A DNA stretch of 64,000 bases, taken from positions 24,035,440-24,099,439 of the forward strand of contig NC_054756.1 of NCBI RefSeq assembly GCF_018143015.1. Direction: 5' to 3'. Numbering within the stretch: position 1 is the stretch's first letter; each line of letters opens with the position of its first letter. Source of the stretch: Lytechinus variegatus (Eukaryota; Echinodermata; Echinoidea; Temnopleuroida; Toxopneustidae). Positions 25,901 through 35,600 of this stretch are shown here, piece after piece. The translations under genes and the position numbers were made by a program. Below the pieces are notes generated by a model. The model searched no databases, was not told where the DNA came from, and saw only the letters and a list, made by a program, of their open reading frames with translations.

Positions 25901-26131
25901 TCAATATGGCAGACGGACACCAACTCGTGAAGCAAATTACGGCGATCTACATTTTTTACATACATCGTACCATGTAATTAACGGTGCCCTAAGTAATTAA
26001 ACATCTATAAAACTCATGATACAGACGATAGTCTGGTAAGATTTACCTGTTATGTCGCATTTGACCATATGATTACCATACTGCACCAGAAGAATTATTA
26101 GGAACGCCAAGTTGATCCAATACCAATCCAT
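13207..26131 (-). CDS. Receptor gene C: SRCR-WSC single-pass protein with YxxP-rich tail
   Basis: Eight exons (5' to 3'): 26047..26131, 25378..25593, 18655..18732, 17054..17344, 16819..16869, 15042..15164, 14325..14412, 13207..13951. Lengths sum to 1677 nt, one open frame of 558 aa plus stop, with GT/AG at every junction; this closure is strong support for the model. Approximate residues: signal peptide 1-28, SRCR 29-126, WSC 127-223, Thr-rich linker 224-240, Ser/Pro/Thr stalk 241-281, helix about 283-307, cytoplasmic tail to 558. The tail has 13 tyrosines: four YxxP, one YDEI, one YSEM, and a C-terminal LYAM. pYxxP is the Crk-type SH2 ligand and pYxxM the PI3K type, so a phosphotyrosine-signalling surface receptor is inferred. 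Ligand and partners are unknown. Introns carry several transposon insertions; the exons are intact. Confidence 0.85.
14325..14412 (-). CDS. Gene C exon 7: transmembrane helix
   Basis: Encodes LYAGIGGGVAAVV, then a run of Ile/Val/Leu, then CFRKRR. This is a Gly-rich start, a hydrophobic helix and a basic stop-transfer. It enters in phase 1 and leaves in phase 2 (donor AG|GTTTGT), joining the tail exon in frame. Confidence 0.85.
15042..15164 (-). CDS. Gene C exon 6: Ser/Thr/Pro stalk
   Basis: 41 codons rich in Ser, Thr and Pro (for example SSSSPPPQPSTSLSS), phase 1 to 1, probably an O-glycosylated spacer. The open frame runs past both splice sites, so the limits rest on the AG and GTAATT sites and on alignment with gene A 48327..48542, which is longer. 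Confidence 0.8.
15878..16611. mobile_element. 734-bp TA-flanked element in gene C intron
   Basis: Inverted ends AACCCCTCAAAAAAAGTT and AACTTTTTTTGAGGGGTT, flanked by TA (15876-15877, 16612-16613). Gene A reads straight through at ATGTATGGTGGCTGC near 49180, an empty site. The interior carries a direct repeat of about 150 bp (near 15910 and 16122). Tc1/mariner-type by ends and TA duplication; no transposase. Confidence 0.75.
16819..16869 (-). CDS. Gene C exon 5: Thr-rich linker
   Basis: 17 codons, phase 1 to 1, encoding AMTTTVNTPTKPTTVL. Too short for gene finders. Supported by the 12-codon equivalent in gene A (49372..49407) with the same acceptor and GTATGT donor. Confidence 0.75.
17054..17344 (-). 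CDS. Gene C exon 4: WSC domain
   Basis: 97 codons, phase 1 to 1. Shows GYLGCF, SYCIQFC, YAGVESGNECYCG, ADC, PC and ESCGG, giving the eight Cys and the YAG..ECYCG core of WSC domains. WSC is a putative carbohydrate-binding module in other proteins. Confidence 0.9.
17601..17768. repeat. 54-bp tandem repeat, three copies
   Basis: Copies start at 17601, 17655 and 17709 with unit start AAGGTCAGTCCTATTGGAGA; a partial copy follows. Genes A (51656) and B (35955) have one related unit at this intron position. Confidence 0.85.
18655..18732 (-). CDS. Gene C exon 3: divergent second half of SRCR domain
   Basis: 26 codons, phase 1 to 1: EGNLSTCPTLEPTSGC then SPAGSASCH. Three Cys at the places expected for the end of an SRCR domain (SL..C, C, C), but without the usual GW and EDAGV residues. 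Conserved in A and B. Confidence 0.8.
20268..20858. mobile_element. 590-bp near-palindromic MITE
   Basis: Left GGGATGGTCCGGGCTGAAA matches right TTTCAGCCCGGACCATCCC. The inner arms also pair through GTGGGCTGATGATGTCACAT / ATGTGACATCATCAGCCCAC. The whole element folds back on itself. Confidence 0.85.
21215..24487. mobile_element. Foldback element with ~800-bp inverted arms
   Basis: Arms 21215-22011 and about 23679-24487 are inverted copies ending TAGTCGATTTGACA / TGTCAAATCGACTA. TTA on both sides (21212-21214, 24488-24490) is a possible 3-bp target duplication. The arms contain repeated modules around CAAGATGGCCGCCA; one module (21644-21740) is repeated directly at 22012-22110. The left arm lacks about 22 bases present near the outer end of the right arm. 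The interior carries a dead LINE. Confidence 0.8.
22500..23420 (-). mobile_element. Degenerate LINE 3' end inside the foldback element
   Basis: Two minus-strand frames give FHVSCLGRIMHVNWQDRV and then GGWGHVCRMKPWQIQ...GKVSYVIG. This is the pattern found at the C-terminal end of several LINE reverse transcriptases (MRCLRRI..I.W.DRV, WLGHV.RM). The frameshift between the two shows decay. Confidence 0.6.
24995..25290. other. Conserved intron-2 block shared by genes A, B and C
   Basis: About 300 bases just 3' of the SRCR exon match 37790-38090 (B) and 56570-56875 (A), including GTTGGCGATGCGCTCTTCAC, GGTGGAGTGGTCCACC and CCATGCATGGGTGACG. Frames differ among copies, so it is not coding. It may simply be duplicated intron or may be regulatory. 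Confidence 0.5.
25378..25593 (-). CDS. Gene C exon 2: first half of SRCR domain
   Basis: 72 codons, phase 1 to 1, starting DVRLVGG and ending LDCNGS with CRQLGF and three Cys. Acceptor TAG above 25593, donor GTAAAC below 25378. Confidence 0.9.
26047..26131 (-). CDS. Gene C exon 1: signal peptide
   Basis: ATG at 26131, then MDWYWINLAFLIILLVQYGN, hydrophobic core, donor GTAAAT. 85 nt, as in the paralogs. Intron 1 is short here (about 450 bp) and lacks the MITE found in A and D. Confidence 0.85.
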
Positions 26132-28622
26132 CTCTAAATCATATACAATCAGCCATGAATCTGCAGATAAATTGAAATTTGGGGAGAATACCAAAGAAAT
26201 AACTTGTACAATGATGCCTGGACGTTCTGAGCAGAAAGGTATAAATATAATTTAGTCACAAACCATTTATCAATGGTTCCTCTCCAATCGTTTGCCCGAT
26301 CAGAATATTCCAAGCTCAGTAAACTTCCATGATTAATGTCCCGAAAAGTCTAATACTGTTTTAATCCCAATTATACTCCTAAAAAGAAAAGGAAATTATA
26401 TATTTCTTTGAACCAAAGTTTCGTTCGATATTCTGGAACAATTGTGAAAATAATGAACAACACCTACAGAGGCAGACCCCCCCCCCCTTCAATGTCTGCG
26501 AGCACACTCCTTAGATCTAGATTTTAAAAGAAATGATGTCTAGGGATCTAATGATCATTGGAGAGAATATTCTGATTATCGGAATAGACCTATAGCGTTT
26601 AAATAGATCTTAGTTATCAAACAAAAACCTTAAAAATACAACCTTGTAGTTTTCTCAATTAACCATGTGATGACTGTGTTGTTCCTTTTGTTTTCTTTCT
26701 CAATGTCCCACCCAACCCTCCTCCCTCCCCCCCCCCCCCGTTTCGATCTAATAAAAGTGAATTTTTGCATAGGAAAATGATATCAAAATATACGTACAAG
26801 TTTGAAGGAATTGGACAAACAATAAAAGAATGTTGTGATGTAAGGAAGGAACAACTTTTTTATATGATCCAATTAAAAATGACATAAAGGTGATTTTTAT
26901 CGAAAGCTTTGCGCTGAATGAATCTTTGGGTAAAGACAAAATAGAATAGTCATGTTCACTTCATTATGAGATTACCATAGTCTTTATCTCGTAAAAATTA
27001 TTGTTTGATTCTTATGAAACTTTTATGATAATTCACTTCTCATTTTTTCCACTCGCACATAAATCAATTTAAGCCCAAACCTCAATTCTCCTTTAGGTAA
27101 ATTGAAAAATGAAATTGAATTGAAAACAAATAAAATCTAATAAAATAAAAAAAAATACAATGAAATGAAATACGATGAAATAAAATGGAATGAAATGGAA
27201 TAAATTAAACAAGGAAAATAAATATATTATATTAGGGGAAAAAGACAAATCAGAATAACAGAGAGGCGAAGGTCATTTGAAGGTCATTTGAATATTTGAC
27301 GAACAATATAGGAGGTTAAACGAATAAACGTGGTAGAGGTAAGGTGCAAAATATAGCCTAGGAAGTCAAGATAATTAAATTCACAATTAAGGGTGAGTTG
27401 TCTTTATTACTTGTCACTTCTCAATCTCCAATATAGAATGATTGATCATGTTTCTGAAACAGCCAAAAATATTTACATGCTTGTTCGATTTTATTTCCAG
27501 TATTTCGTGGTTTTCACCTTAAAATTTTGAACAGGTCCTACCAATCGTGTTATTCTCAAAGCATTATATTTATTTTTCCTATACACCTGCACAGGTATAA
27601 ACAATTATATTGTTTTGATGACAACGATAATTTGTTTTTATCGTCTTACTCTAAAATGACAAACGAAATAGTGAAAATATAATTACCATAATTTTTGATG
27701 AGTTCTCAGGGGTATTTTGGCTCGATCCACTCAATCATGTGACTAGTTAGGAGCTGAATAATAATCAGCTTATAATAAAACCACAGTATTATGTATGATG
27801 ACAAATAGTGCTATCACAGTTGCCTGTCAGAATAATCATGAAAATGTGCAGCACTGTGTTTACGAATACTTTGACATGCAGGTTCACAAGTGATGACGAA
27901 CCTTCAGGAATTCCCCTATTTTACCCCGTAAAGAATATGGGACAGGACCTGGTTTCACAAAATGACAACCACAACTGAGCGTTGGAAACTGTAGCTTCGA
28001 AGGTATGCTGTACCAATTAAATTTTAAATGTTACATACTTTTAGCTGCTATTGCACCGTTTGCAGGAATCACATTTCGGGAAACATGGCTGAAAACACTA
28101 TTTATTCTGACACTCCTTTTTTCTCACAAAGGAACAGTCTTTTGTTTGCTTTCTATTGAGTCTGCTCTTGATTACCAATCAAATATCTGAATAATAGGCA
28201 AACACATTTATTTTTAGAGTCAAGTTCCTCTTTGACGGAGACGCATTTATAATGTGCTTAGCCTATTTATAGAATGTCTGAAAATCCAATTAAAAATCAA
28301 TTACCCTACCCCCCCCCCCACTCTCTCTCTCAGTCAAATACACACTGCTTTCTTTCCCTCTCTCTCTGCCTATTTCTCTCTCTCGTCTAATTTTGACCAT
28401 TTATCTATCACACACATACACATACACCCAATCCATGCACACATACACAAATAGTATTTATTCACACCACAATCCCTCGTCTTCTCTCTCTCCCTCTCCA
28501 TTTCATATGCATTTTACACATTCTAATCTTATTTTAAATTGATTCAAGTTTTAAAGGGCAACTTCAAATATAAAAACTTTTTTTTATTACGTTTAAAAAA
28601 CAGACTTGCGATTTATTTTTGT

Positions 28623-28914
28623 TATAACAATAATAATTATACTTGCTTATATAGCGCCTAACACTTTGTCAGAAGTCTCTAAGCACTCTACAGTATATGC
28701 AGCATAATTACCCTGGCTTCAGCAGTGCAGTTTTTACGCGCGCTGCGTTTCAAGGAATAAATTCCTGCCAGGTACCCATTTACCTCACGGGGTTGAGTGC
28801 AGCACATTGTGGATTAATTTCTTGCTGAAGGAAATTACGACATGGTTGGTATTCGAACCCACGACTCTCTGTTCCAGAGTCCGGAGACTAATCCACTGGG
28901 CCACAACGCTCCAC
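28623..28914 (-). mobile_element. tRNA-derived SINE
   Basis: The minus strand starts with a tRNA-like head: A box TGGCCCAGTGG (28893-28903) and B box GGTTCGAAT near 28851-28860. A body ending in an AT-rich tail follows, with GGCGCTATATAAGCAAGT. TTGT flanks both sides (28619-28622, 28915-28918). The matching place near 9533 upstream of gene D is empty. Confidence 0.8.
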
Positions 28915-29052
28915 TTGTATTCTTGTTTGTTCACGATGAAATCTTTCAACCTCAAGATAATAGCTTATAAGAAGATTTTTTTTCATTTATTCGCATTAAT
29001 TTTGCAATACAGTCACAAGGTAAGCAGAGTCTAATAAAATAAACGAATAATA

Positions 29053-29911
29053 GGGGAAGGCGGGGTAAGTTGTGACAGTTTTTACTTTTTGCGTGTTAGA
29101 ATTGATATGATTAATAATCTTGTCGAAATAAGTACCTTGCTTTGAAATTTCATTCTTCTGAAATATTTTCCACCTATATATAAATTTCTACCCCAACACT
29201 GAAAGTCATCGTGACCTTTGAAAAAAACGATGTCAAATGGCTCAACTTGCCCCATATATGGGGTAAGTTTGAGCCACCTTCTGGGGTAAGTTGAGCCACA
29301 AAAACTATGTACAAAATGTATGGGGGAGAACCAGCATGTCAATTTTTTGTTTATAGTCTTTTCACTTGCTAATTCTCTATAAATACTAACATCCTGTAAA
29401 AGGAAAAGAGCAGTCATGTAAATTTGCTCCTTTCAGCCTGCATTTCAATTGATTTTTATGGTTTGTTTGTTTTTTAAGATACATTACCATAGGAATTACC
29501 ATGGCTCAACTTGCCCCATGCTGTTTGGCTCAACTTACCCCAGTCCGAACTTAGTGCGATAATTTTGTATCCACACATTTATTATGCATCCATCATATAA
29601 AAGACTATGACAAGAATGAAGATCCATACCTGGACTAATAATGTTGTTATCATGTCTTTATTATATTTAAAGACGTGTGTGTTTATAAAGCACTTATCTA
29701 TTTCACACTCTTTTATACTTTTTTGGCTGAAATTCACATTTTTCCCTCTAAAAAACTACTTTTTGTTTCAAAGTTGGAAACAATGTGGTGGGGTTAGGGG
29801 TAATGCTATGGGTCATCAATACATGACACCACCACAATGTCTGACTCATTCATTATCGGCCTGCGGCTGGTGGCTCAACTTGCCCCTATGCTCAACTTAC
29901 CCCGCCTCCCC
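29053..29911. mobile_element. 859-bp TA-flanked element with GC-rich ends
   Basis: Ends GGGGAAGGCGGGGTAAGTTG and CAACTTACCCCGCCTCCCC within TA. CTCAACTTGCCCC-type motifs recur inside in both orientations. The unoccupied TA is seen in the gene D flank near 9662. No transposase. Confidence 0.75.
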
Positions 29912-29913
29912 TA

Positions 29914-31275
29914 CAGTTCGTATAAAAAAAACGGGACAGATTTGAAAAGTCTATGAAATTTTTGTTTCAAATTATTATGTCTATATTTTGGTGTTAATAG
30001 GTGGTCTAAGGTCTTGTTTTTCAAATGCTATAAAAAAAAATTTAGTTTCGTTCATGCTTGAGCGAACACGGGACGTTTTTGTTGGGGGTTCAAAAAGAGG
30101 CTTGCGCCAGAATTGCAGAATATGAGTAATATGATGTTCGGACTTCTTGCTAATTAGCAGACTTCCTCTTAACCTTTTCATTATCTTTGCCATAATTTTC
30201 AAATCATGCGGTCAAAATTCATTTTCAGATCTATTTATTTGCTTGAATTATTCTGTTATTTCTTTTTAATATGCTCTCTGTTAGCTTTGAATAATCCTTC
30301 TTCAAGCTAAATTTTTTTTTTTTCAACCGAATTATGGAGAGCATGGATTTTTTTCAAATCCTTTCATTATGTGCTACAAAGGTTATGGTGCCTTTTGAAC
30401 AAAGCCACACAGATGGGCGGGCGCTCGGGTTGCTCCCCCCCCCCCCTCAATTAAAAAAAAATCATGACCAAGAAAAAAAGTGGACAGGAAATAAGGAAAG
30501 ATAGAAATTAAAATATGATATCATTTTCTGAATATTATGTCAAAATCTATCACAAAATTTGATATTGTAATTACAAAAAGTGGGAATATTTGCGTGCTCA
30601 CTTCGCTCGCTCACAACTTTTTAATACATTTTACCCGATCTGCCATATCTAGCTCCCTCAAAATTGACTCAATTCACCATTGTCATTGAAAACATGAATC
30701 CCTTCCTGTCAAGCAATTAAACTTGGTCAAGGAATTAATGACCCATTGAAAAATAGATTCATATCTTTTAAAGGTACAAAACATTATTTGTTTCACATAA
30801 TAAAACGATTTGAATAATCACAAAATCTCTCTATTAATAATTCAAATCTTCTTGCTTTGGTTGACAAAAAAATCTTCTTTTCTTAGTTACTTATGAAGGA
30901 AAATTAAAAGGTAAGAGAAGTTTAAATGAAAAAACAAAATAATTAAATTAAATGAATAACTTTGTAAATGAAATTTGACAGCATAATTCGAAAATTGTGG
31001 CACAGATAATGAAAAGGTCAAGAGGACGTCTCCTGATTAGCAAGAAGTCTGATCATTGTATTACACATATTCTGCAATTCTGGCGCAAGCCTCTTTTTGA
31101 ACCCCCAACAAAAATGTCCCGTGTTCGCTCAGGCATGAATAAAATTTATTTTTTTAAATTGCATTTCAAAGATAAGACCTTAGAGCATCTATTAACACCA
31201 AAAAATAGACATCATTATTTGAAACAAAAATTTTATAGACTTTTCAAATCTGTCCCGTTTTTTTGATACGCACTG
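29914..31275. mobile_element. 1.36-kb TA-flanked foldback element, adjacent insertion
   Basis: Ends CAGTTCGTATAAAAAAAAC and TTTTTTTGATACGCACTG within TA (29912-29913, 31276-31277). Inverted arms are roughly 300 bp or more. It uses the TA at the right edge of 29053-29911. Two similar short open frames, one in each arm on opposite strands, are the same sequence read twice. The outer CAGTGCGTATC-type end is shared with 57315-58300. Confidence 0.75.
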
Positions 31276-32135
31276 TATAGTGTTCAATTTGCAATAACTG
31301 AAATTGCAAACATTTCTATCTAGCTAATTTTATTATTCGATTTTAAATTCATTAATTTCTTTCGAAGAAAAAATAATAAAAGTATTTTTTCGTCAGATGT
31401 TGACATTGGACTAATGGATGAAACCAAATATGGGCCCCCCCCCCTTCTCTCTCTCTCTCTCTCTATCATACTCTTTATTCTTGGCAGAATGTGTAAATTG
31501 GTTTTTATCAGAAATAGCATAATTCATCCCAGGACAAATGGTCAATCCTCATTTGCAAGGTTAAAAGATGACTAAGGATATACTAGTATGTATGATATTT
31601 AAGTATTATGATATAAACAATAAATCATAATTACATGCCATGAAATTTTAGCTGTTAAATGAATCTGAAAAGCTGGATTGAAAATCGCAATTTGTGTAAA
31701 CACCATCAAAATCAGAATAAATCATAAGGATCCTTGTCTATTTAAGTTCAAGTTTGTTGAAACGAATTAAAACAAGAGACATATTACATAATTTAACATG
31801 AAATGAGAATACATGATAGGTTTGGGACCACATAGAAGCAGAGTTGTGAAAGGGGCCCCTTATATAGAACATTACAGCAATAATGAGATAAAAAATATAA
31901 ACAATGATAATATATACAAAAATCCACACACACACACACCCACACACGCACCCATATGGTTTGTCAAGATTCAATTAAAGACACTTTTTAATCATTCTAA
32001 TAAATATTTTCGACACATTTTTTTTTATATGGCAGTATTCGACTGGATCTAAAGCTTTGTATATGATAACCATAACAGTTGTCAGCTACATTTCAATACG
32101 ACCATTGGTCAAGGCTCCCCGAGTAAAATATTTGC

Positions 32136-32141
32136 TTTATT
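32136..32141 (-). promoter_or_regulatory. Candidate polyadenylation signal of gene B
   Basis: Minus-strand AATAAA about 225 nt after the gene B stop. A GT/GTGT-rich tract (32278-32358) lies between stop and signal. No paralog to compare, so tentative. Confidence 0.3.
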
Positions 32142-32366
32142 TAATAAGTGGTCAGAGAAGTAAATATAATAGGCTTTCCTTAATACTTACACATAAACTC
32201 TTGTTTCTCTTTATACTAATAAATGGGGTATGTATGGCGGTACATACACCGCACACACGCGTGTGTATACTGTATGGGCGTATTGGGGTGTATTGGAGAG
32301 GGTGTGTGTGTGTAAGGTGGGTTGTCCCTGTGGGAGGGTGTGTGTGTGTGTGTGTGTATTCCTTCC

Positions 32367-32604
32367 TTAGATCATATAAGAGTGGTGTGGTGCACTGGTG
32401 TCGTCAGGATCCAATACATTGGCACGTTTATGTTCGTATATCTGAGAAGAGTAGTGAACATCGCCATCAGATGTTGCCAATGAATCCGATTTCATGACAT
32501 CCTGAATATCGTGGTAAAAACCTGTGTCTTTTACAGGCGAACTTGATGACTGCACCAAATCCACATTTTGTGTCTTCTGATCCTTGTTAGAGTCTTTCAT
32601 CATC
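32367..32604 (-). CDS. Gene B exon 7: short cytoplasmic tail
   Basis: 79 codons with stop, joined in frame to the helix exon. Tyrosines lie in GFYHDIQDV, DVHYSSQIYEHKR and the C-terminal HHSYMI. Unlike the A/C tails in sequence and length; Ser/Asp-rich. No known domain recognised. Confidence 0.8.
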
Positions 32605-35600
32605 CTATAGAGTATAAAATTTAAGACAAAAATTAGAATATAATACTTTAGACAAATGGCGTATTACTTTTGTTCATGTTAGGATGTCATTTCCTGGTAT
32701 ATAAGGCTCTATGTATTCTAATGATTCGGTTCTTTCAATACTTGGACATCCCCTGACTATATGGTAATTGCTGGGTTGCGATGATCTTGCTTCTCTTGAC
32801 CATAATATGCTTTCTGTTAACCTTGATACATTAGGTCGGGTATTTATATTCAAATTTAATGTACGATTTTAATTGTTTCCCAGGCCATGTTTATTTATTC
32901 AAATTGCAAAACCTTTCACAAGAAATGGGACTTACCTCCGAATTTGAATGATGTATATTAGCGAGACGATGAGAAGTACACTAAGGATGATAATAACAAC
33001 ACCTTCGCCAAGTCCAACACCTAGACCTGTAGCGATTAAATTGGACATGCATACATCAGAAAGGTTATCGCTTGTACATTAAAAATATATAAATTAGTGC
33101 AATATCATTTTTCTACCTGCCGTTACTCCTGTTCAATTATGAGTTACTTGGGACTGTTTGATTTCCACGACGCGAACGGATTCAAGAACAGAGAACATGC
33201 ATTGTTAAATGCCCTTCATGACAATAAACATCCAAGGAGTCTTTGTCGAAAATGAGGAATCAAAACAGCCGTTTCCTGGTGGACTCTTTACAAACGACAA
33301 ATTTGCGATTATCCGTCAGCTCCGAAACTTAGGACAAAACTGCTCGCCCGGTTCACCAATTTTTGACAAAGACCTTCCAACTGTCCATTGTCATTTGACG
33401 GGGATCTTCAACACATTTACCGTGTTCTTGATTTGGTCTTGCATTGTGAATTGAAAACTCTCTATTACAATCTCATTGCGCAAGGTTGTGTTCTTTTTCT
33501 ATAATTCTAATTTTTCCGGCCCCCGTATATTTTGGTATTATTATTTACTTAAACATATTTCGTTAAAGATGATACATATAAATTGTATGTTAGTGTTATG
33601 GCAAAATCGACCACAAAACACATCTAATATCGTTTTGGGATTCGTTATGAAATCATTCAAATTAGAAAAGAATGACGTACAGTATCCCATCTCCGAAAAT
33701 TTAATATTCTATTGTCTATAATTACAAGAACTGTGACTCTTTGGCTGGAGCGTGAAGAAGAAGGTTGTGGTCAGTGGTGATGACGTAAGATTGTTCCTTG
33801 GACTATGACCACTGGTCATCTCAAAACTTGGCTGACTGGTCATTGGTTTCTTTTGGGTGCTTATATCTTGTATCTCCTCAGTCGACCAGGTTGAGGCAAT
33901 AGTAGATGTGGTTTCACTGATCTGGACGTGAACTATTGGTAAAGGATACCATTTAAAACTGTATCTCAGTTGAGTCTTTCAAGGATACCATTTGAAATCG
34001 TATCTTAAGGATCTACTAATGTGTCTCTGTTGAGTCTGGCAAAATATGTTGAAAACCTTTCTGTTTATCTTTTTAATTTCTGTATGCGGCTTGAGTAATG
34101 TGGAGAGTGGATAAGTCACATGTATTATTTTCATCATTATTATTATCATTATCATTAATATTATTATCTTCATTATCATTATCAATATTATCATTATTAT
34201 TATCATTATTATTATCATACATAATAAATTGTGAGAGTTTTACACATCAATGATGATGATTTTTTTAATGATATAAATGATGATGATGTTATGAATAATA
34301 ATGATATGATAATATAATAATAATAGCAATAATAATAGGAAGAATAAGAAGAATAAAAAGAGGACGAAGAAAAATTGTCAATGTGTCATGTTTTTTAAGG
34401 GAACATACCCCTTACTCTAGAAACAAATCAGTCAAAAATGACTATACTAGTTATTAGGGTCAGCTGGATGCAACTGTTATTCTAGTTATATTGAACTATT
34501 TTCTAGTCGTATTTTGCTCGAAAAACAGGAGTTATTTCTGACATATATTCTAATATATGTCAGAAATTCGACTAGACATATCAGTTGCACCCAGCAGGCT
34601 ACTGGTCTAGTTAAGTCAGCTTGACTGATTTGTTTTAAGAGTGTTCATTATCATTTTCATCACCTCCATCGCCATCATTCTCTATAACCTCTCTTTTTTC
34701 ATGAACATTTATTGATTGATTTCCATTCAACTCAATATACTCTGTTTATCATATCTGCATATTATTTAAGGATATCTTTTTGGTTGTATTTTCAAAAGTC
34801 TTATCAAGATAATATTTATTAACTGTATAGCACCCCCGAGGAGGGTATGAGAGTATTACAAAATAATACAGTGTTTTATATACATAAAATATATGAATCC
34901 ATAACATCTTACATCTGCATAAATCCTAGCCGTTTATGGCCGTTTAACTATCCTACTACTACAAGTACAAATAAGTTTAATCTTTCATTAGTCTCCTACT
35001 ATCAAAATATTTCATTGTCTGTTTCCATTTTTTCTTCATACTGACACTTCATGTATAATACTATATGTTGATAATTCTGTATCATTCATGGATGCAGAGG
35101 ATATAAAAACTAAGTAATCGTTCACGAGTGTGTTATCGCATGTCAGCTAGGACTAGATACATCATTGTCTATAGGAAATGATTATTTTTAAGATCGGAAC
35201 TCACTCATAAAGATAGCTATGTATCCTGAACTACCACAGCTCTCAGTGCGGTCTCCATGACATGGAGCAGAACAGTCCGAATCTACACCCACTCCGTGTC
35301 GAGTATAGTTATCACTTGCTTCTCCACAATAGCATTCATTTCCTCTTTCAACACCAGCGTATACATAGTTAGCCGTGGTAGACTCTTGACAGAACTGGAT
35401 GCAATATGAAATACTCATCGATTGACTAAAATTCATATTGCCAGATAACACTCTGTTACCAGAAACATCCACAAAACATCCGATATATCCCTCACCTAAA
35501 TGGATAAAAGTAAAGTAAGGAGTTTCAGTATTGCATCTGGAAACGTAGGATTACAATTTTTTATAAATATTATGTTCCTACGATCATAATGATTATGGAT

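Larger units (their letters stand above)
26132..32135. repeat. 5' flank of gene C and 3' flank of gene B; duplicated DNA and insertions
   Basis: Homologous piecewise to 5759-10030. Differences are mostly insertions at 28623-28914, 29053-29911 and 29914-31275. Short CT/CA and AT-rich tracts occur near 28310-28450 and 31440-31470. No host gene recognised. Confidence 0.55.

Noticed and set aside
28851..28903. Possible tRNA gene
   Set aside because: A and B boxes are present but the B box is imperfect and a SINE body and tail follow; a SINE explains it better.
29981..31266. Two similar short proteins on opposite strands
   Set aside because: They are the same sequence in the two inverted arms of a foldback element; no domain was recognised.
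33209..33454. 81-codon plus-strand frame in a gene B intron
   Set aside because: No recognisable domain, no paralogous counterpart, no exon signals.
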